This document shows, in pieces, positions 42,701 through 50,326 of a stretch of 64,000 nt of DNA. A program made the translations under genes and the position numbers. The stretch is from the NCBI RefSeq assembly GCF_900156315.1, contig NZ_FTNI01000011.1:124001-188000 (forward strand), read 5' to 3'. How positions within the stretch are numbered: position 1 is the stretch's first letter; every line of letters begins with the position of its first letter. A model generated the notes under the pieces. The model saw nothing but the letters and a program-made list of their open reading frames with translations, did not search any database and was not told the origin of the DNA. This DNA comes from Microbispora rosea. GTDB lineage: Bacteria; Actinomycetota; Actinomycetes; Streptosporangiales; Streptosporangiaceae.

Positions 42701-43388
42701 AGGTGCCGTTGCCGGGGACGGCGTCGGCCGCGAGCCGTGCGGTCTCGATCGCCGCGCCCAGGTCGTCCGGCGCGCCGTTGCGGCGGAACCGGTCCAGAAG
42801 GGCGCGGCCGAGCCGGTGCTGCTGCTCGGGCACGTCGCCGCCCTGCGACAGGGCCACGGCGACCGCGAGGCTCAGCGTCTCGACGGCCTCGTCCAAGAGT
42901 TCGGCCGAGCCGGTCCGCTCGGCCAGCATCTGCAGGGCGACGCCCCAGCCGCCGATGTACCGGGCACGGGCGGCGTCGCCGGGCGCGGCCGCGGCCACGA
43001 TGCGCTGCCAGACGAGGGCGGCGGTCTCCAGGCCGTCCGGCCCCGGCGTCCGCAGCCCCTGCTGGGTCATCGCCACCGCCACGGGCTCGGCGACGTCGGC
43101 GAGGACGGGTAACAGCGGTTCTGGGAGCGGTTCGACACCGGCCACGAAACAGCCGACGAAGGCATGCAGGGCGGCTCGCAGTTCGTCGTGGTCCTGGCCC
43201 TCCGGCAGGGCGCTGTAGCGGTACCAGTGCAGCCAGCCGAGCGCGAACCCGGCGTCGAGGTCCTCGTCGTCGCCGAGAGCCTCCGTCAGCCCGCGGATGT
43301 CCGCCGTCACCTCGGGAGCCAGGGCGTCCCTGGGTGTCCGGATGCGCGCCAGATGCGCCTGGACGGCGGCGAGGTGCTGTTCCCGCAT
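39783..43388 (-). CDS. CHAT-domain (caspase-like protease) protein with TPR-like repeats
   Basis: 1201 residues. The N-terminal 100 residues are unassigned. Residues about 120-720 are tandem helical repeats of roughly 47 residues with a recurring pattern (A-x-x-x-x-L-A-x-A-L-x-x-R-F, then D-L-x-x-A-I-E). The C-terminal 330 residues are a CHAT domain: GPIVVFNVSRYRSDAILL, WWVPGGMLSVFPIHAAG, the catalytic His1034 in HFACHG, and Cys1078 in LSACSTA. About 40 residues, longer than usual, separate the Cys from DEAITLAAAFQAIGVRHVVGTLW. CHAT proteins are clan CD peptidases linked to bacterial conflict and cell-death systems. The ATG at 43388 follows AGGGG at 6 nt; longer GTG starts exist. Divergent from a Cys-rich and a membrane gene. 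Confidence 0.9.
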   Translation of the reverse strand: MREQHLAAVQAHLARIRTPRDALAPEVTADIRGLTEALGDDEDLDAGFALGWLHWYRYSALPEGQDHDELRAALHAFVGCFVAGVEPLPEPLLPVLADVAEPVAVAMTQQGLRTPGPDGLETAALVWQRIVAAAAPGDAARARYIGGWGVALQMLAERTGSAELLDEAVETLSLAVAVALSQGGDVPEQQHRLGRALLDRFRRNGAPDDLGAAIETARLAADAVPGNGTYQWLLGTALRARFDITQAAADMDEVVEANRRAVAAATPGHPDHPGFLGNLAGALNVRFGRTGDAADLDEAITAFQAAGFPHNAGVLLITRFRRTADVADLDLAIEACRQALTTQDGPAPHVLGNLAVALRTRFDQTGDMGDLEAAIEAGDESLARTPAGDRGMPLTNLGISLLDRFGVTGGREDLERAIALSEEAVHAIPPGRPERAAALNNLSLALLRRHETDGASGDIERAVEAGREAVDATPPGDPERPARMSNLALALRLRFELRRSSADLDAAVEIGAQAVGGVPAGHPRRATLLSDLGTAHHVRYRRKGDFDDLHAAVEAFRDAVDAMPAGRPFRAGVLHNLGVALRDRFALTGNVSDLDMAISAGREAVDTTPPGSPARPIRLATLAEAHGDRSRATGAPDDLRAAVTVAREAVEATPEGSPQRAVHVAFLGNALRARAERSGEGAGEALAAYRSALGDPAGPLDIRISAARAAADLMRDAQPALAADLLEAAVALLPGTIPAGPSWSDRQQELKMYARLAADAAALALSVPSAGPPQRRGASEPPALRALRLLESGRSILLGRIRQSPPLPGMAELCAAAEDGPIVVFNVSRYRSDAILLTAYGVDHLSLPGLAAAPERFHTFLTALRGADDPEAGWRERVAAQDDINATLEWLWDAAVAPVLDALGCPTPQDPGTPLPRVWWVPGGMLSVFPIHAAGHHRAAGRRTALDRVISSYATTVRALLDARRPPPAAGNRGGRVLVVAMPQTPGAAPLPYAAQEAGLLRDALPGALVLTSPARDAVLAAMATATIAHFACHGVSEALDPATSRLLLADHETAPLTVADLAAAGLSDAELVYLSACSTAQMNVVTLGTVELAQPARAELPRLAALVERLNRGRDLLDEAITLAAAFQAIGVRHVVGTLWEIDDAITLEIAAAFYQSLRTGSGALDLGRSAEALHHAVRAVRDRLPQTPSLWAPYLHAGA

Positions 43389-43498
43389 GGCGGCCCCTGT
43401 CTCGGCGTCGGCCCCACGCGAGCGTAACGCCCGCACCAGCCGGGCCGCTTACAGATTGGCGGGTCATCGGCTCCGCCGGGACTCGCCCGGAGGTGAGA

Positions 43499-43870
43499 AT
43501 GAGCGATCGGACGGCCGCCGCGATCGGCTATGTCTGCGGCCACCTGGCCGACATCCGGGAGCACCTGGAGGCCCTTGGAGACACCGGGCCGCTCGACCGG
43601 TTGCTGGCCGCCGTACGCTCCGGGGAGGAGGCGGCCGGACCGCTGGACTGGCTGCACGAGGCGCTGGTGGCGGGCGGCGACGTGCTCGGGGTGTACGGCA
43701 ACGCCGGGCGCGGCCTGCGCCCTCTCTCCGTCGGACCCGACCCCGGCGAGTTCGTCTTCCTGTGCCCGCGGCGCCGGTGCGTGCGGTATCGCTGGCCTTC
43801 CCCAGAGTCCGGCGCCGCGCCGTGCTGTGAGATCGACGGGACGCCGATGACCCGCGAACGGCTGCGCTGA
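43499..43870 (+). CDS. Small Cys-rich protein of the CHAT locus
   Basis: 123 residues. The N-terminal 75 residues are helical and amphipathic (GYVCGHLADIREHLEALG, then LDWLHEALVAGG). The C-terminus has a compact metal-binding-like pattern: FLCPRRRCVRYRW, then APCCEIDGTPMTRERL, so CPxxxC plus CC could bind one zinc. I recall a similar C-terminal element in proteins beside CHAT genes in other actinomycetes but cannot name a family. GGAGGTGAG just before the ATG fixes the start. The stop is one base before the next ATG. The gene faces away from the CHAT gene across 110 bp. Confidence 0.65.
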   Translation: MSDRTAAAIGYVCGHLADIREHLEALGDTGPLDRLLAAVRSGEEAAGPLDWLHEALVAGGDVLGVYGNAGRGLRPLSVGPDPGEFVFLCPRRRCVRYRWPSPESGAAPCCEIDGTPMTRERLR

Positions 43871-43871
43871 C

Positions 43872-44828
43872 ATGGGCGGCCTGCTGGCCGAACTTGGGAA
43901 GAAGCTGGCCGAGCGATGGCTGACTCTACTCGTCCTGCCCGGGGCGCTGTACCTCGCCACCTTGATCACCGCGGTGACGCTCGGGCACGCGCGCCCGATC
44001 GACGAACATCTCATGGCGACTCGGCTGGACCAGTGGGCCATGCCGGGCCGCACGGGCCGTGTCGTGGTGCTCCTCGCCGCGTACCTGCTGGGGTCGGCCG
44101 CCGCCGGGGTGGCCGCACAGGCCCTGGCCGCGATGGTCGAACGGGTCTGGCTGGCCGAGAGCTGGGGTTCCTGGCCACCGCCGCTGCGGCAGGCCGCCGC
44201 CCGGCTCACCCGGCGTCGGCACTCCCGCTGGTCGGGTGCGGTGAAGGGCTACCACGAGGCCAGGGAGGAGGCCGCCGCCGCTCTGGCACGCGCCCGCCTG
44301 GAGGAGGCCCCGGCCTCGGGCGCGCCGGGCCGCGCGGCGTCCCTGTCGAGGCTCGACGCCGCGCGGCGGCGGCTGCGGGACATCGGCACGGAGGAGCCGG
44401 AGCGCCCCACGTGGATGGGCGACCGGATGCAGGCGGTCGCGATCCGGCTGGACCGGGAGCTGGACCTCGACCTGGCCACGGTCTGGCCGTACCTGTGGCT
44501 TACCGCGCCGGAAACCGTCCGTACCGAGATCACCGCGGCCCGCGAGACGCTCGGCCGGGCCACCACCCTGGCCGGATGGGGGGTGCTTTACGCGGCGGTG
44601 GGGGCGCTGTGGTGGCCGGGCCTGATCATCGCAGCCGCCGTCTTCGGCACGGGATGGCGCCGCGCCCGTACGGCGGTCGATGCCTACGCCGAGCTGGTCG
44701 AGGCGACCGTGCGCCTGCGCACCGCCGCCCTGGCGGGCGACCTGGGCCTGGAGCACACCGGCCCACTCGGCCCGGCGACCGGCAAGGCCGTCACCGACCT
44801 CCTCCGCCACCGCGGGCCGGTGCCGTGA
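43872..44828 (+). CDS. Membrane protein of the CHAT locus, unknown function
   Basis: 318 residues. TM1 at about 17-38 (WLTLLVLPGALYLATLITAV) and TM2 at about 62-88. A charged cytoplasmic helical region at about 100-200 follows, rich in Ala/Arg/Glu (YHEAREEAAAALARARLEEA), with the patch PTWMGDRMQAVAIRLDRELDLDL near 179-200. TM3, or a hairpin, lies at about 230-260 (LAGWGVLYAAVGALWWPGLI). No enzyme motif is seen. Its position directly after the Cys-rich gene, divergent from the CHAT protease-like gene, makes it a candidate membrane effector or sensor of the same system. This is inference. Confidence 0.7.
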   Translation: MGGLLAELGKKLAERWLTLLVLPGALYLATLITAVTLGHARPIDEHLMATRLDQWAMPGRTGRVVVLLAAYLLGSAAAGVAAQALAAMVERVWLAESWGSWPPPLRQAAARLTRRRHSRWSGAVKGYHEAREEAAAALARARLEEAPASGAPGRAASLSRLDAARRRLRDIGTEEPERPTWMGDRMQAVAIRLDRELDLDLATVWPYLWLTAPETVRTEITAARETLGRATTLAGWGVLYAAVGALWWPGLIIAAAVFGTGWRRARTAVDAYAELVEATVRLRTAALAGDLGLEHTGPLGPATGKAVTDLLRHRGPVP

Positions 44829-44891
44829 CGGCCGGGCCGGCCGTCGGCGTCCCGGCAGGCGGGCTCGCCGGCGGCCGTACGCCGACCTGCG

Positions 44892-46526
44892 TCACCAGGA
44901 CAGCGCGGGGAGGATCACGGCCGAGGGGTGGCGGGGGTCGTGCAGGATCTCCTGGTCGGAGGCGACCAGCGGGGTGCCCGCCGTCAGCGGCGCGCCGGTG
45001 CCCGGGTTGCGCGCGATGCGCGGGTAGGCCCCGCTGGCCACCTGCACCCGGATGCGGTGTCCGCGGCGGAACCGGTGGCCCATCGGCCACAGGTCGACCT
45101 CCACCCGGCGCACGCCGGCCTCGTCGCCGCGGTCCGCCGGGGTCAGGCGGCGCACGCCCTCGCAGACGTTCATCGACGTGCCGTCGGGGTGCACGTCGCA
45201 CACCCGTACGACGAAGTCGGTGTGCTCCCTGCCGGTGCGCACGAACAGTTCGGCGCTCACCGGGCCGATCATGTCGGTGTCCCGGCCGAGCACCTCGGAG
45301 CTGTAGACGAGCACGTCGCGCCGGGCCTCAAGACGCCGGTTGTCCCTCGGCTCGGAGTTGCCGATCAGCACAGGCCCGCCGACCACGGGCGTGGGGTGCG
45401 CGGGGTCGTAGCGGTAGCGGTCCGGCTCGCCGCCCGCCGGGTTGTCCCGCGACAGGGCGAAGCCCGGCTGGAGGTGCCAGCGCTCGCGCCGCATGCCGGG
45501 CGGTGGCCAGTCGGACTCGTCCCGCCACTCGCCCGCGCCCGTCACGTACAGCCGGACGGGGAAGGGACGCAGCCCCGACGGGTCGCCCAGCAGGTGGGCG
45601 CGGAACCAGGCCAGGGCGTCGGCGTTGGCGGCCCGCCCGTGACGGATGTCGGCGTGGTACCACGGCCCGATGGTCAGGTACGGCTGCCGCCCCGCCGCCC
45701 GCAGCGCCGCGTAGTCCTTGAGCTGCCAGGGCAGGAACACGTCATACCAGCCGCCGGTCATCGTGATCTCCGCGCCGACCTGTCCCACGGACGCGGAGAA
45801 GTCCGCCTTGTCCCAGTACGTGCAGAGGGTCTCGCCGTGGTGGGCCAGCAGTTCGCGGAAGAACGGCAGCGGCCTGCCCGCCGACAGCAGGTCGAGCTCG
45901 TGCAGCGGGCGGCCCGACAGCACGGCCCGCCGCGTGCGCCGGGGCGCGACGAACGCGGCCACGCCGCCCAGCCGGCCCTCCAGGTGCGCGGTGAGCGTCG
46001 TCCAGATCAGCGTCGACTCCAGCGCGAACGACCCCCCGACGTACGCCGCGTCGCGGAAGCACGAGGCGGTCACCTGGACGGCCATCGCCCGCAGGTCGGG
46101 GGTCTCGGCTGCGATCGCCCACTGCGTGTAGCCGAGGTAGGAGGGCCCGTGCATGGCGAAGCTCCCGCCATACCACGACTGCGTCCGCATCCACTCGACC
46201 GTCGCCAGGCCGTCCTCCTGCTCGTGGACCAGGGGATCGAGCCGTCCGCCGGAGCCGAAGCCGCCCCGGCAGCTCTGCAGCAGCACCTGGAACCCGTGCC
46301 GGGCGAAGGTCCAGCCGTACATCCAGCCGACCACCCCGCCCCTGCCGTACGGCGTGCGGATCAGGATCGTCGGCGGCCGGTCGGCCCCGACCGGCGTGTA
46401 GTGATCGGCCAGGAGCGTCACGCCGTCCGGCATCGGCACGGGCATGTCGCGGCGGACCCGGACGCGGTGGCCCTGGAAGCCGCCCGGCCCGGCTGGACCG
46501 CGGCGGTGCACCGGCACGCGGACCAT
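44892..46526 (-). CDS. CocE/NonD-family hydrolase (X-Pro dipeptidyl-peptidase S15 type)
   Basis: 544 residues. Alpha/beta hydrolase core with an inserted helical part and a C-terminal jelly-roll (X-Pro dipeptidyl-peptidase C domain). Active-site features: nucleophile in AMHGPSYLGYTQW, Asp in TGGWYDVFLPWQ, His in TIGPWYHADIRHGR. The C-terminal beta domain includes DFVVRVCDVHPDGTS and GHRIRVQVAS. It hydrolyses esters or X-Pro peptides. The ATG at 46526 is chosen because GGAGGAGG is upstream and the open frame before it is not conserved in style. Divergent from the trp attenuator region. Confidence 0.9.
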   Translation of the reverse strand: MVRVPVHRRGPAGPGGFQGHRVRVRRDMPVPMPDGVTLLADHYTPVGADRPPTILIRTPYGRGGVVGWMYGWTFARHGFQVLLQSCRGGFGSGGRLDPLVHEQEDGLATVEWMRTQSWYGGSFAMHGPSYLGYTQWAIAAETPDLRAMAVQVTASCFRDAAYVGGSFALESTLIWTTLTAHLEGRLGGVAAFVAPRRTRRAVLSGRPLHELDLLSAGRPLPFFRELLAHHGETLCTYWDKADFSASVGQVGAEITMTGGWYDVFLPWQLKDYAALRAAGRQPYLTIGPWYHADIRHGRAANADALAWFRAHLLGDPSGLRPFPVRLYVTGAGEWRDESDWPPPGMRRERWHLQPGFALSRDNPAGGEPDRYRYDPAHPTPVVGGPVLIGNSEPRDNRRLEARRDVLVYSSEVLGRDTDMIGPVSAELFVRTGREHTDFVVRVCDVHPDGTSMNVCEGVRRLTPADRGDEAGVRRVEVDLWPMGHRFRRGHRIRVQVASGAYPRIARNPGTGAPLTAGTPLVASDQEILHDPRHPSAVILPALSW

Positions 46527-46633
46527 GCCTCCTCCTTCCCCGGCAATCGGGCCGATCGCCCCGCGCCGAGAGTGAGGTTTCCCCACCAGTAACAGAATAT
46601 CTATCCGCTGTTCGCCGTTCCAGTCGCGCCGCG

Positions 46634-46663
46634 TTGCATGATCGCGCTTTCCGCCGCTACCCT
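46634..46663 (+). promoter_or_regulatory. Candidate promoter of the trp leader
   Basis: TTGCAT (46634-46639) and TACCCT (46658-46663) are separated by 18 bp. A start 6-7 nt downstream would coincide with the ATG of the leader peptide at 46670, giving a leaderless transcript. This is by eye only. Confidence 0.4.
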
Positions 46664-46669
46664 TGACGC

Positions 46670-46708
46670 ATGCGAACTCATGCACCCTCCCAGTGGTGGC
46701 GCCGCTGA
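46670..46708 (+). CDS. trpL: trp leader peptide with tandem Trp codons
   Basis: 12-residue ORF MRTHAPSQWWRR with two adjacent Trp codons (46694-46699) just before its stop. It precedes a set of mutually exclusive hairpins and the trpEG gene, the classical arrangement for attenuation by stalling at Trp codons. It has no ribosome site and may be translated from a leaderless mRNA. Confidence 0.85.
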   Translation: MRTHAPSQWWRR

Positions 46709-46764
46709 CAGGCGGCGTTTTCGCATTCGCGTCGAATAGACCGGCCGCCCCATGAGTGGCGGCC
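46694..46764 (+). promoter_or_regulatory. Tryptophan-codon transcription attenuator
   Basis: Four segments are visible. Segment 1 CGCCGC (46700-46705) can pair with segment 2 GCGGCG (46712-46717). Segment 2 GGCGGC (46711-46716) can also pair with segment 3 GCCGCC (46744-46749), the antiterminator. Segment 3 GGCCGCC (46743-46749) pairs with segment 4 GGCGGCC (46758-46764) around an 8-nt loop, the terminator, followed by TTCTGTGTG. Ribosomes stalled at the two Trp codons would cover segment 1 and favour 2:3, allowing trpEG expression when tryptophan is scarce. Confidence 0.85.
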
Positions 46765-46809
46765 TTCTGTGTGTCCGCCCCGGGGCATACGAAAAAAGGG
46801 GCGTGGACA

Positions 46810-48945
46810 GTGGAGATCAGCGGATATACCACGGCCGGCGGCATCGCGGTCGAGCGCCGGGTGCGCGAGGTGCCCGAGGAGGCGCTGGAGGAGATCGTCA
46901 CGTCGCTGGGGGAGCGGCGCGGCGGGGCCTTCTCGTCCGGCATGGACTACCCGGGCCGTTACAGCAGATGGGCGTTCGGCTACGTCGATCCCTGCCTTGA
47001 GATCGTGGCGCGGGGGCGGCGCATCTCCGCCCGGGCGCTCAACGAGCGCGGACAGGTCGTGCTGCCCGTCGTCGCCTCCTGCCTGCTGGCGGCCGGCAAG
47101 CCGGTGGCCGAGCCGGGCCACGGCTACGTCGAGGTGCACGTCCCCGAGTCCGAGGACCTGCTGCCCGAGGAGATGCGCAGCCGCAGGCCCACCGTGTTCA
47201 CCGCCATCCGCGAGATCATCGCGGCCTTCCGCTCCGACGACCCCCACCTCGGCCTGTACGGGGCCTTCGGCTACGACCTGGCCTTCCAGTTCGAGCCCAT
47301 CCGCTATCGCCTGACCCGCCCCGGCGACCAGCGCGACCTGGTGCTGCACCTGCCCGACCGGCTCGTCGTGATCGACCGGGTCCGCGAGACCAGCGTGGAG
47401 CACCGCTACGAGTTCACCGTGGACGGCGTCTCCACCAGCGGCCTGGAGCGCACCGGCGAGGCGATCTCCCTGACCACGCCCAGGGAGATCCCGCCGAACC
47501 CGGTGCGGGGGACCTACGCCGAGGTCGTCGCCAAGGCCAAGGAGAAGTTCCTCCGCGGCGACCTGTTCGAGGTCGTCCCCGGCCAGGTCTTCCACGGCGC
47601 CTGCGCCGACCCGTCCGCCTTCTACCGCTCGCTGCGCACCGAGAACCCGGCGCCGTACGAGTTCCTGCTCAACCTCGGCGACGGCGAGCACCTGGTCGGC
47701 GCCTCGCCCGAGATGTACGTCCGGGTGACCGGCGACCGCGTCGAGACCTGCCCGATCTCCGGCACCATCGCCCGCGGGGCCAACCCCGTCGAGGACGCCG
47801 AGGCGATCCGCACGCTCCTGTCCAGCGTGAAGGAGGAGTCGGAGCTGACCATGTGCACGGACGTCGACCGCAACGACAAGTCGCGGATCTGCGTGCCGGG
47901 CAGCGTCCGGGTGATCGGCCGCCGCCAGATCGAGATGTACTCCCGGCTGATCCACACCGTCGACCACATCGAGGGCCGCCTGCGCCCCGAGTTCGACGCC
48001 CTCGACGCGTTCCTCACCCACATGTGGGCCGTCACCGTCACCGGCGCCCCCAAGACGTGGGCCATGCAGTTCATCGAGGACCACGAGGAGACCACCCGGC
48101 GCTGGTATGGCGGCGCGGTCGGCTTCATCGGCTTCGACGGCTCGATGAACACCGGCCTGACCCTGCGCACCGCGCAGATCCGCGACGGCGTCGCCACCGT
48201 GCGCGCCGGGGCCACGCTGCTGTACGACTCCGACCCCGAGGCCGAGGAGCGGGAGACCGAGCTCAAGGCCAGCGCCCTGCTCGGCGCGCTCGCCGCGTCC
48301 GCCCGCCAACGGGAGGAGGTGCGGGCGGAGCCCCGGCCCGATCTGCCGGGCGAGGGCCACCGCGTGCTGCTCGTGGACCACGAGGACTCCTTCGTCAACA
48401 CGCTCGCCGACTACTTCCGCCAGCAGGGCGCTTCGGTGGTCACGCTGCGGCACGGGTTCCCGCTGGAGAAGCTGGACGAGATCGCGCCCACGCTCGTCGT
48501 GCTGTCGCCCGGCCCCGGCTGGCCGTCCGACTTCGGCTGCTCGGCGCTGATCGAGGCGCTGTACGCCCGGAGGCTCCCGGTGTTCGGGGTGTGCCTGGGC
48601 CTGCAGGCCATGGTCGAGCAGGCGGGCGGCACGCTCGAACTGCTGCCCTACCCGGAGCACGGCAAGCGCGGCCGGGTCCGCCGCGAGGGCGACAGCGCGC
48701 TGCTCGACGGGCTGCCCGGCGAGTTCGTCGCGGCCCGCTACCACTCGGTGCACGCGAAGGAACCGGGGGTCAAGGGCTTCCGAGTCACCGCGTACACGCC
48801 GGACGGCGCGGCCATGGCGATCGAGGACGCCGAGAACCTGCGCTTCGGCGTGCAGTTCCACCCCGAGTCGATCCTGACCACGCAGGGCGGCGCCGGAGCG
48901 CGGATCATCGCCAACGTCCTGCGGCTTTGCGCGCGTCATGGCTGA
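46810..48945 (+). CDS. trpEG: Fused anthranilate synthase (TrpE-TrpG)
   Basis: 711 residues. The N-terminal chorismate-binding TrpE part (about 1-500) has PISGTIARGANPVEDAEAI, CTDVDRNDKSRI and the GGAVGFIGFDGSMN region. The C-terminal glutamine amidotransferase part has nucleophile Cys595 in FGVCLGLQ and partners His684/Glu686 in QFHPESI. It converts chorismate plus glutamine to anthranilate, the first step of tryptophan synthesis. PhzE and secondary-metabolite paralogues have the same fused layout, but the tryptophan attenuator upstream favours the primary trp role. GTG start with AAAAAAGGGG upstream. No other trp genes are adjacent. Confidence 0.92.
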   Translation: MEISGYTTAGGIAVERRVREVPEEALEEIVTSLGERRGGAFSSGMDYPGRYSRWAFGYVDPCLEIVARGRRISARALNERGQVVLPVVASCLLAAGKPVAEPGHGYVEVHVPESEDLLPEEMRSRRPTVFTAIREIIAAFRSDDPHLGLYGAFGYDLAFQFEPIRYRLTRPGDQRDLVLHLPDRLVVIDRVRETSVEHRYEFTVDGVSTSGLERTGEAISLTTPREIPPNPVRGTYAEVVAKAKEKFLRGDLFEVVPGQVFHGACADPSAFYRSLRTENPAPYEFLLNLGDGEHLVGASPEMYVRVTGDRVETCPISGTIARGANPVEDAEAIRTLLSSVKEESELTMCTDVDRNDKSRICVPGSVRVIGRRQIEMYSRLIHTVDHIEGRLRPEFDALDAFLTHMWAVTVTGAPKTWAMQFIEDHEETTRRWYGGAVGFIGFDGSMNTGLTLRTAQIRDGVATVRAGATLLYDSDPEAEERETELKASALLGALAASARQREEVRAEPRPDLPGEGHRVLLVDHEDSFVNTLADYFRQQGASVVTLRHGFPLEKLDEIAPTLVVLSPGPGWPSDFGCSALIEALYARRLPVFGVCLGLQAMVEQAGGTLELLPYPEHGKRGRVRREGDSALLDGLPGEFVAARYHSVHAKEPGVKGFRVTAYTPDGAAMAIEDAENLRFGVQFHPESILTTQGGAGARIIANVLRLCARHG

Positions 48946-49003
48946 GTAAAGGGGCCGTTTAGGGCGGCGCCGGCGCGGCGGGGGGGCCGTAGAGTCCACT
49001 GCC

Positions 49004-50245
49004 GTGCCGGAGCCGAGATCCCATGACATGCTGCCCACACCCCTTCCCGACGCGGTGCGGGCCGCCCTGCTCGCGCCCATGGTCGACCAGCACTGCTGCG
49101 GCGTGCGCCGCGACGACACCACCAGGTCGGGGTTCGAGCAGCTCATCGGCGAGGGCGGCACACCCGCGCCTCCGGGCACCACGCACTTCGACACCCCGGC
49201 CGGCGCCGCCATCCGCCGCTGGTGCGCGCCGGTTCTCGGCCTGGAGCCGCACGCCTCGGCCACCGTCTACCTGTCGCGCCGCGCCGAACTCGGCGCGGCC
49301 GAGGTCAACCGGCGGCTGCTGCGCGGCGCCGGGGTGTCGGCCTTCCTGGTCGACACCGGGCTCGACGTCCCCGGGCTGCTCTCGCCCGCCGAGATGGGAC
49401 GTCTCGGCTCGGCCGCCGCCGACGAGATCGTCCGGCTCGAGCAGGTCGAGCAGGACGTCGCCGAGGCCGGGCTGCCCGCCGCCGACTACGCCGGGATGCT
49501 GCGGGACGAGCTCGCGGCCCGTGCGGCACGCGCCACCGCGCTCAAGTCGGTCGCGGCGCACCGCTGCGGTCTCGGCTTCGACCCCTCCCGGCCCTCCCGC
49601 GGCAGCGTGATCGCGGCGGCCGGCCGCAGGCTCGCCGACCCCAAGTCCCGCCTGGACGACCCCGTTCTCGTACGGCACCTGCTCTGGGCGGCGGTCGACG
49701 TGGCCAGGGAGCGAGGCCTGCCGCTGCAGTTCCACTGTGGTCTGTCCGGCTGGGGTCTGTCCGGCTGGGGTCTGTCCGGCTGGGGCCTGTCGGGCGGCGG
49801 CCTGTCGGGGAATGGCCTGTCCGGCATCGGGGTCGGCCACCTGGCCGATCCCGCGCTGCTGACCGGCTTCGTGCGCGCCCTCGCCCCGCTCGGGGTGCCG
49901 GTCGTCCTGCTGCACTGCTATCCCTACCACCGCCAGGCGGCGTACCTGGCGGCCGTCTTCCCGCACGTGTACGTGGACGCCGGGCCCGCCGTCGCCCACA
50001 CCGCCGCAGGCTCCGCCCACGTCCTGCGCGAGCTGCTCGAACTCGCGCCGTTCCACAAACAGATGTACGGCTCCGGCTGCCACGGCGCCGCCGAGCTGTG
50101 TTTCCTGGCCGCGCTCTGCCATCGCCGCGGCCTGGCCCACGTGCTCGCCGACCGGATCGGCGAGGGCGAATGGAGCCAGGCCGACGCCGCCCGGATCGCG
50201 CACATGATCGGCTCGGGGAACGCGCGCCGCGTTTACCGCCTTTGA
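49004..50245 (+). CDS. Amidohydrolase-like protein with altered metal site and pentapeptide insertion
   Basis: 413 residues; ATG at 49028 is an alternative start. It resembles the amidohydrolase domain of the FluG/glutamine-synthetase-fused family: MVDQHCCGV (residues 26-34), FEQLIGEG, LQFHCG (His244), VVLLHCYPYHRQAAYLA and MYGSGCHGAAELCFLAA. In that family the first motif is normally HxH (HCH) and the last carries an Asp in SD. Here they read HCC (His30, Cys31, Cys32) and SG, so two usual metal or catalytic residues appear lost. A six-copy GLSGW-type repeat (residues 246-275) interrupts the loop after QFHC. An inactive or repurposed protein is likely. It follows trpEG by 58 bp. Confidence 0.75.
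   Translation: MPEPRSHDMLPTPLPDAVRAALLAPMVDQHCCGVRRDDTTRSGFEQLIGEGGTPAPPGTTHFDTPAGAAIRRWCAPVLGLEPHASATVYLSRRAELGAAEVNRRLLRGAGVSAFLVDTGLDVPGLLSPAEMGRLGSAAADEIVRLEQVEQDVAEAGLPAADYAGMLRDELAARAARATALKSVAAHRCGLGFDPSRPSRGSVIAAAGRRLADPKSRLDDPVLVRHLLWAAVDVARERGLPLQFHCGLSGWGLSGWGLSGWGLSGGGLSGNGLSGIGVGHLADPALLTGFVRALAPLGVPVVLLHCYPYHRQAAYLAAVFPHVYVDAGPAVAHTAAGSAHVLRELLELAPFHKQMYGSGCHGAAELCFLAALCHRRGLAHVLADRIGEGEWSQADAARIAHMIGSGNARRVYRL
49739..49828 (+). repeat. 15-bp coding minisatellite, six copies
   Basis: Three exact copies of GGTCTGTCCGGCTGG followed by three diverged copies encode GLSGW, GLSGW, GLSGW, GLSGG, GLSGN, GLSGI, in frame, within the amidohydrolase-like gene. Confidence 0.9.
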
Positions 50246-50272
50246 TATTCGCAGATTTGTCCTAACCGAAAC

Positions 50273-50323
50273 GATCCTCCTTTATGAGGATGATTTTCGA
50301 TCTATTGCGCGAAATAATCGCGC
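50273..50323 (+). promoter_or_regulatory. AT-rich leader with two stem-loops before the ABC transporter
   Basis: ATCCTC-ctttat-GAGGAT (6-bp stem) is followed by GCGCG-aaataat-CGCGC (50307-50323), whose 3' arm ends 3 nt before the ATG at 50327. No Shine-Dalgarno sequence is visible. The 80-bp gap is unusually AT-rich for this window and probably holds the promoter. Confidence 0.4.
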
Positions 50324-50326
50324 CTG

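Noticed and set aside
46810..48945. Phenazine (PhzE) or other secondary-metabolite role for the fused anthranilate synthase.
   Set aside because: The tryptophan attenuator directly upstream and the absence of phz-like neighbours favour tryptophan synthesis.
49739..49828. A possible CRISPR-like array.
   Set aside because: Units are contiguous 15-mers without spacers and translate in frame; it is a coding repeat.
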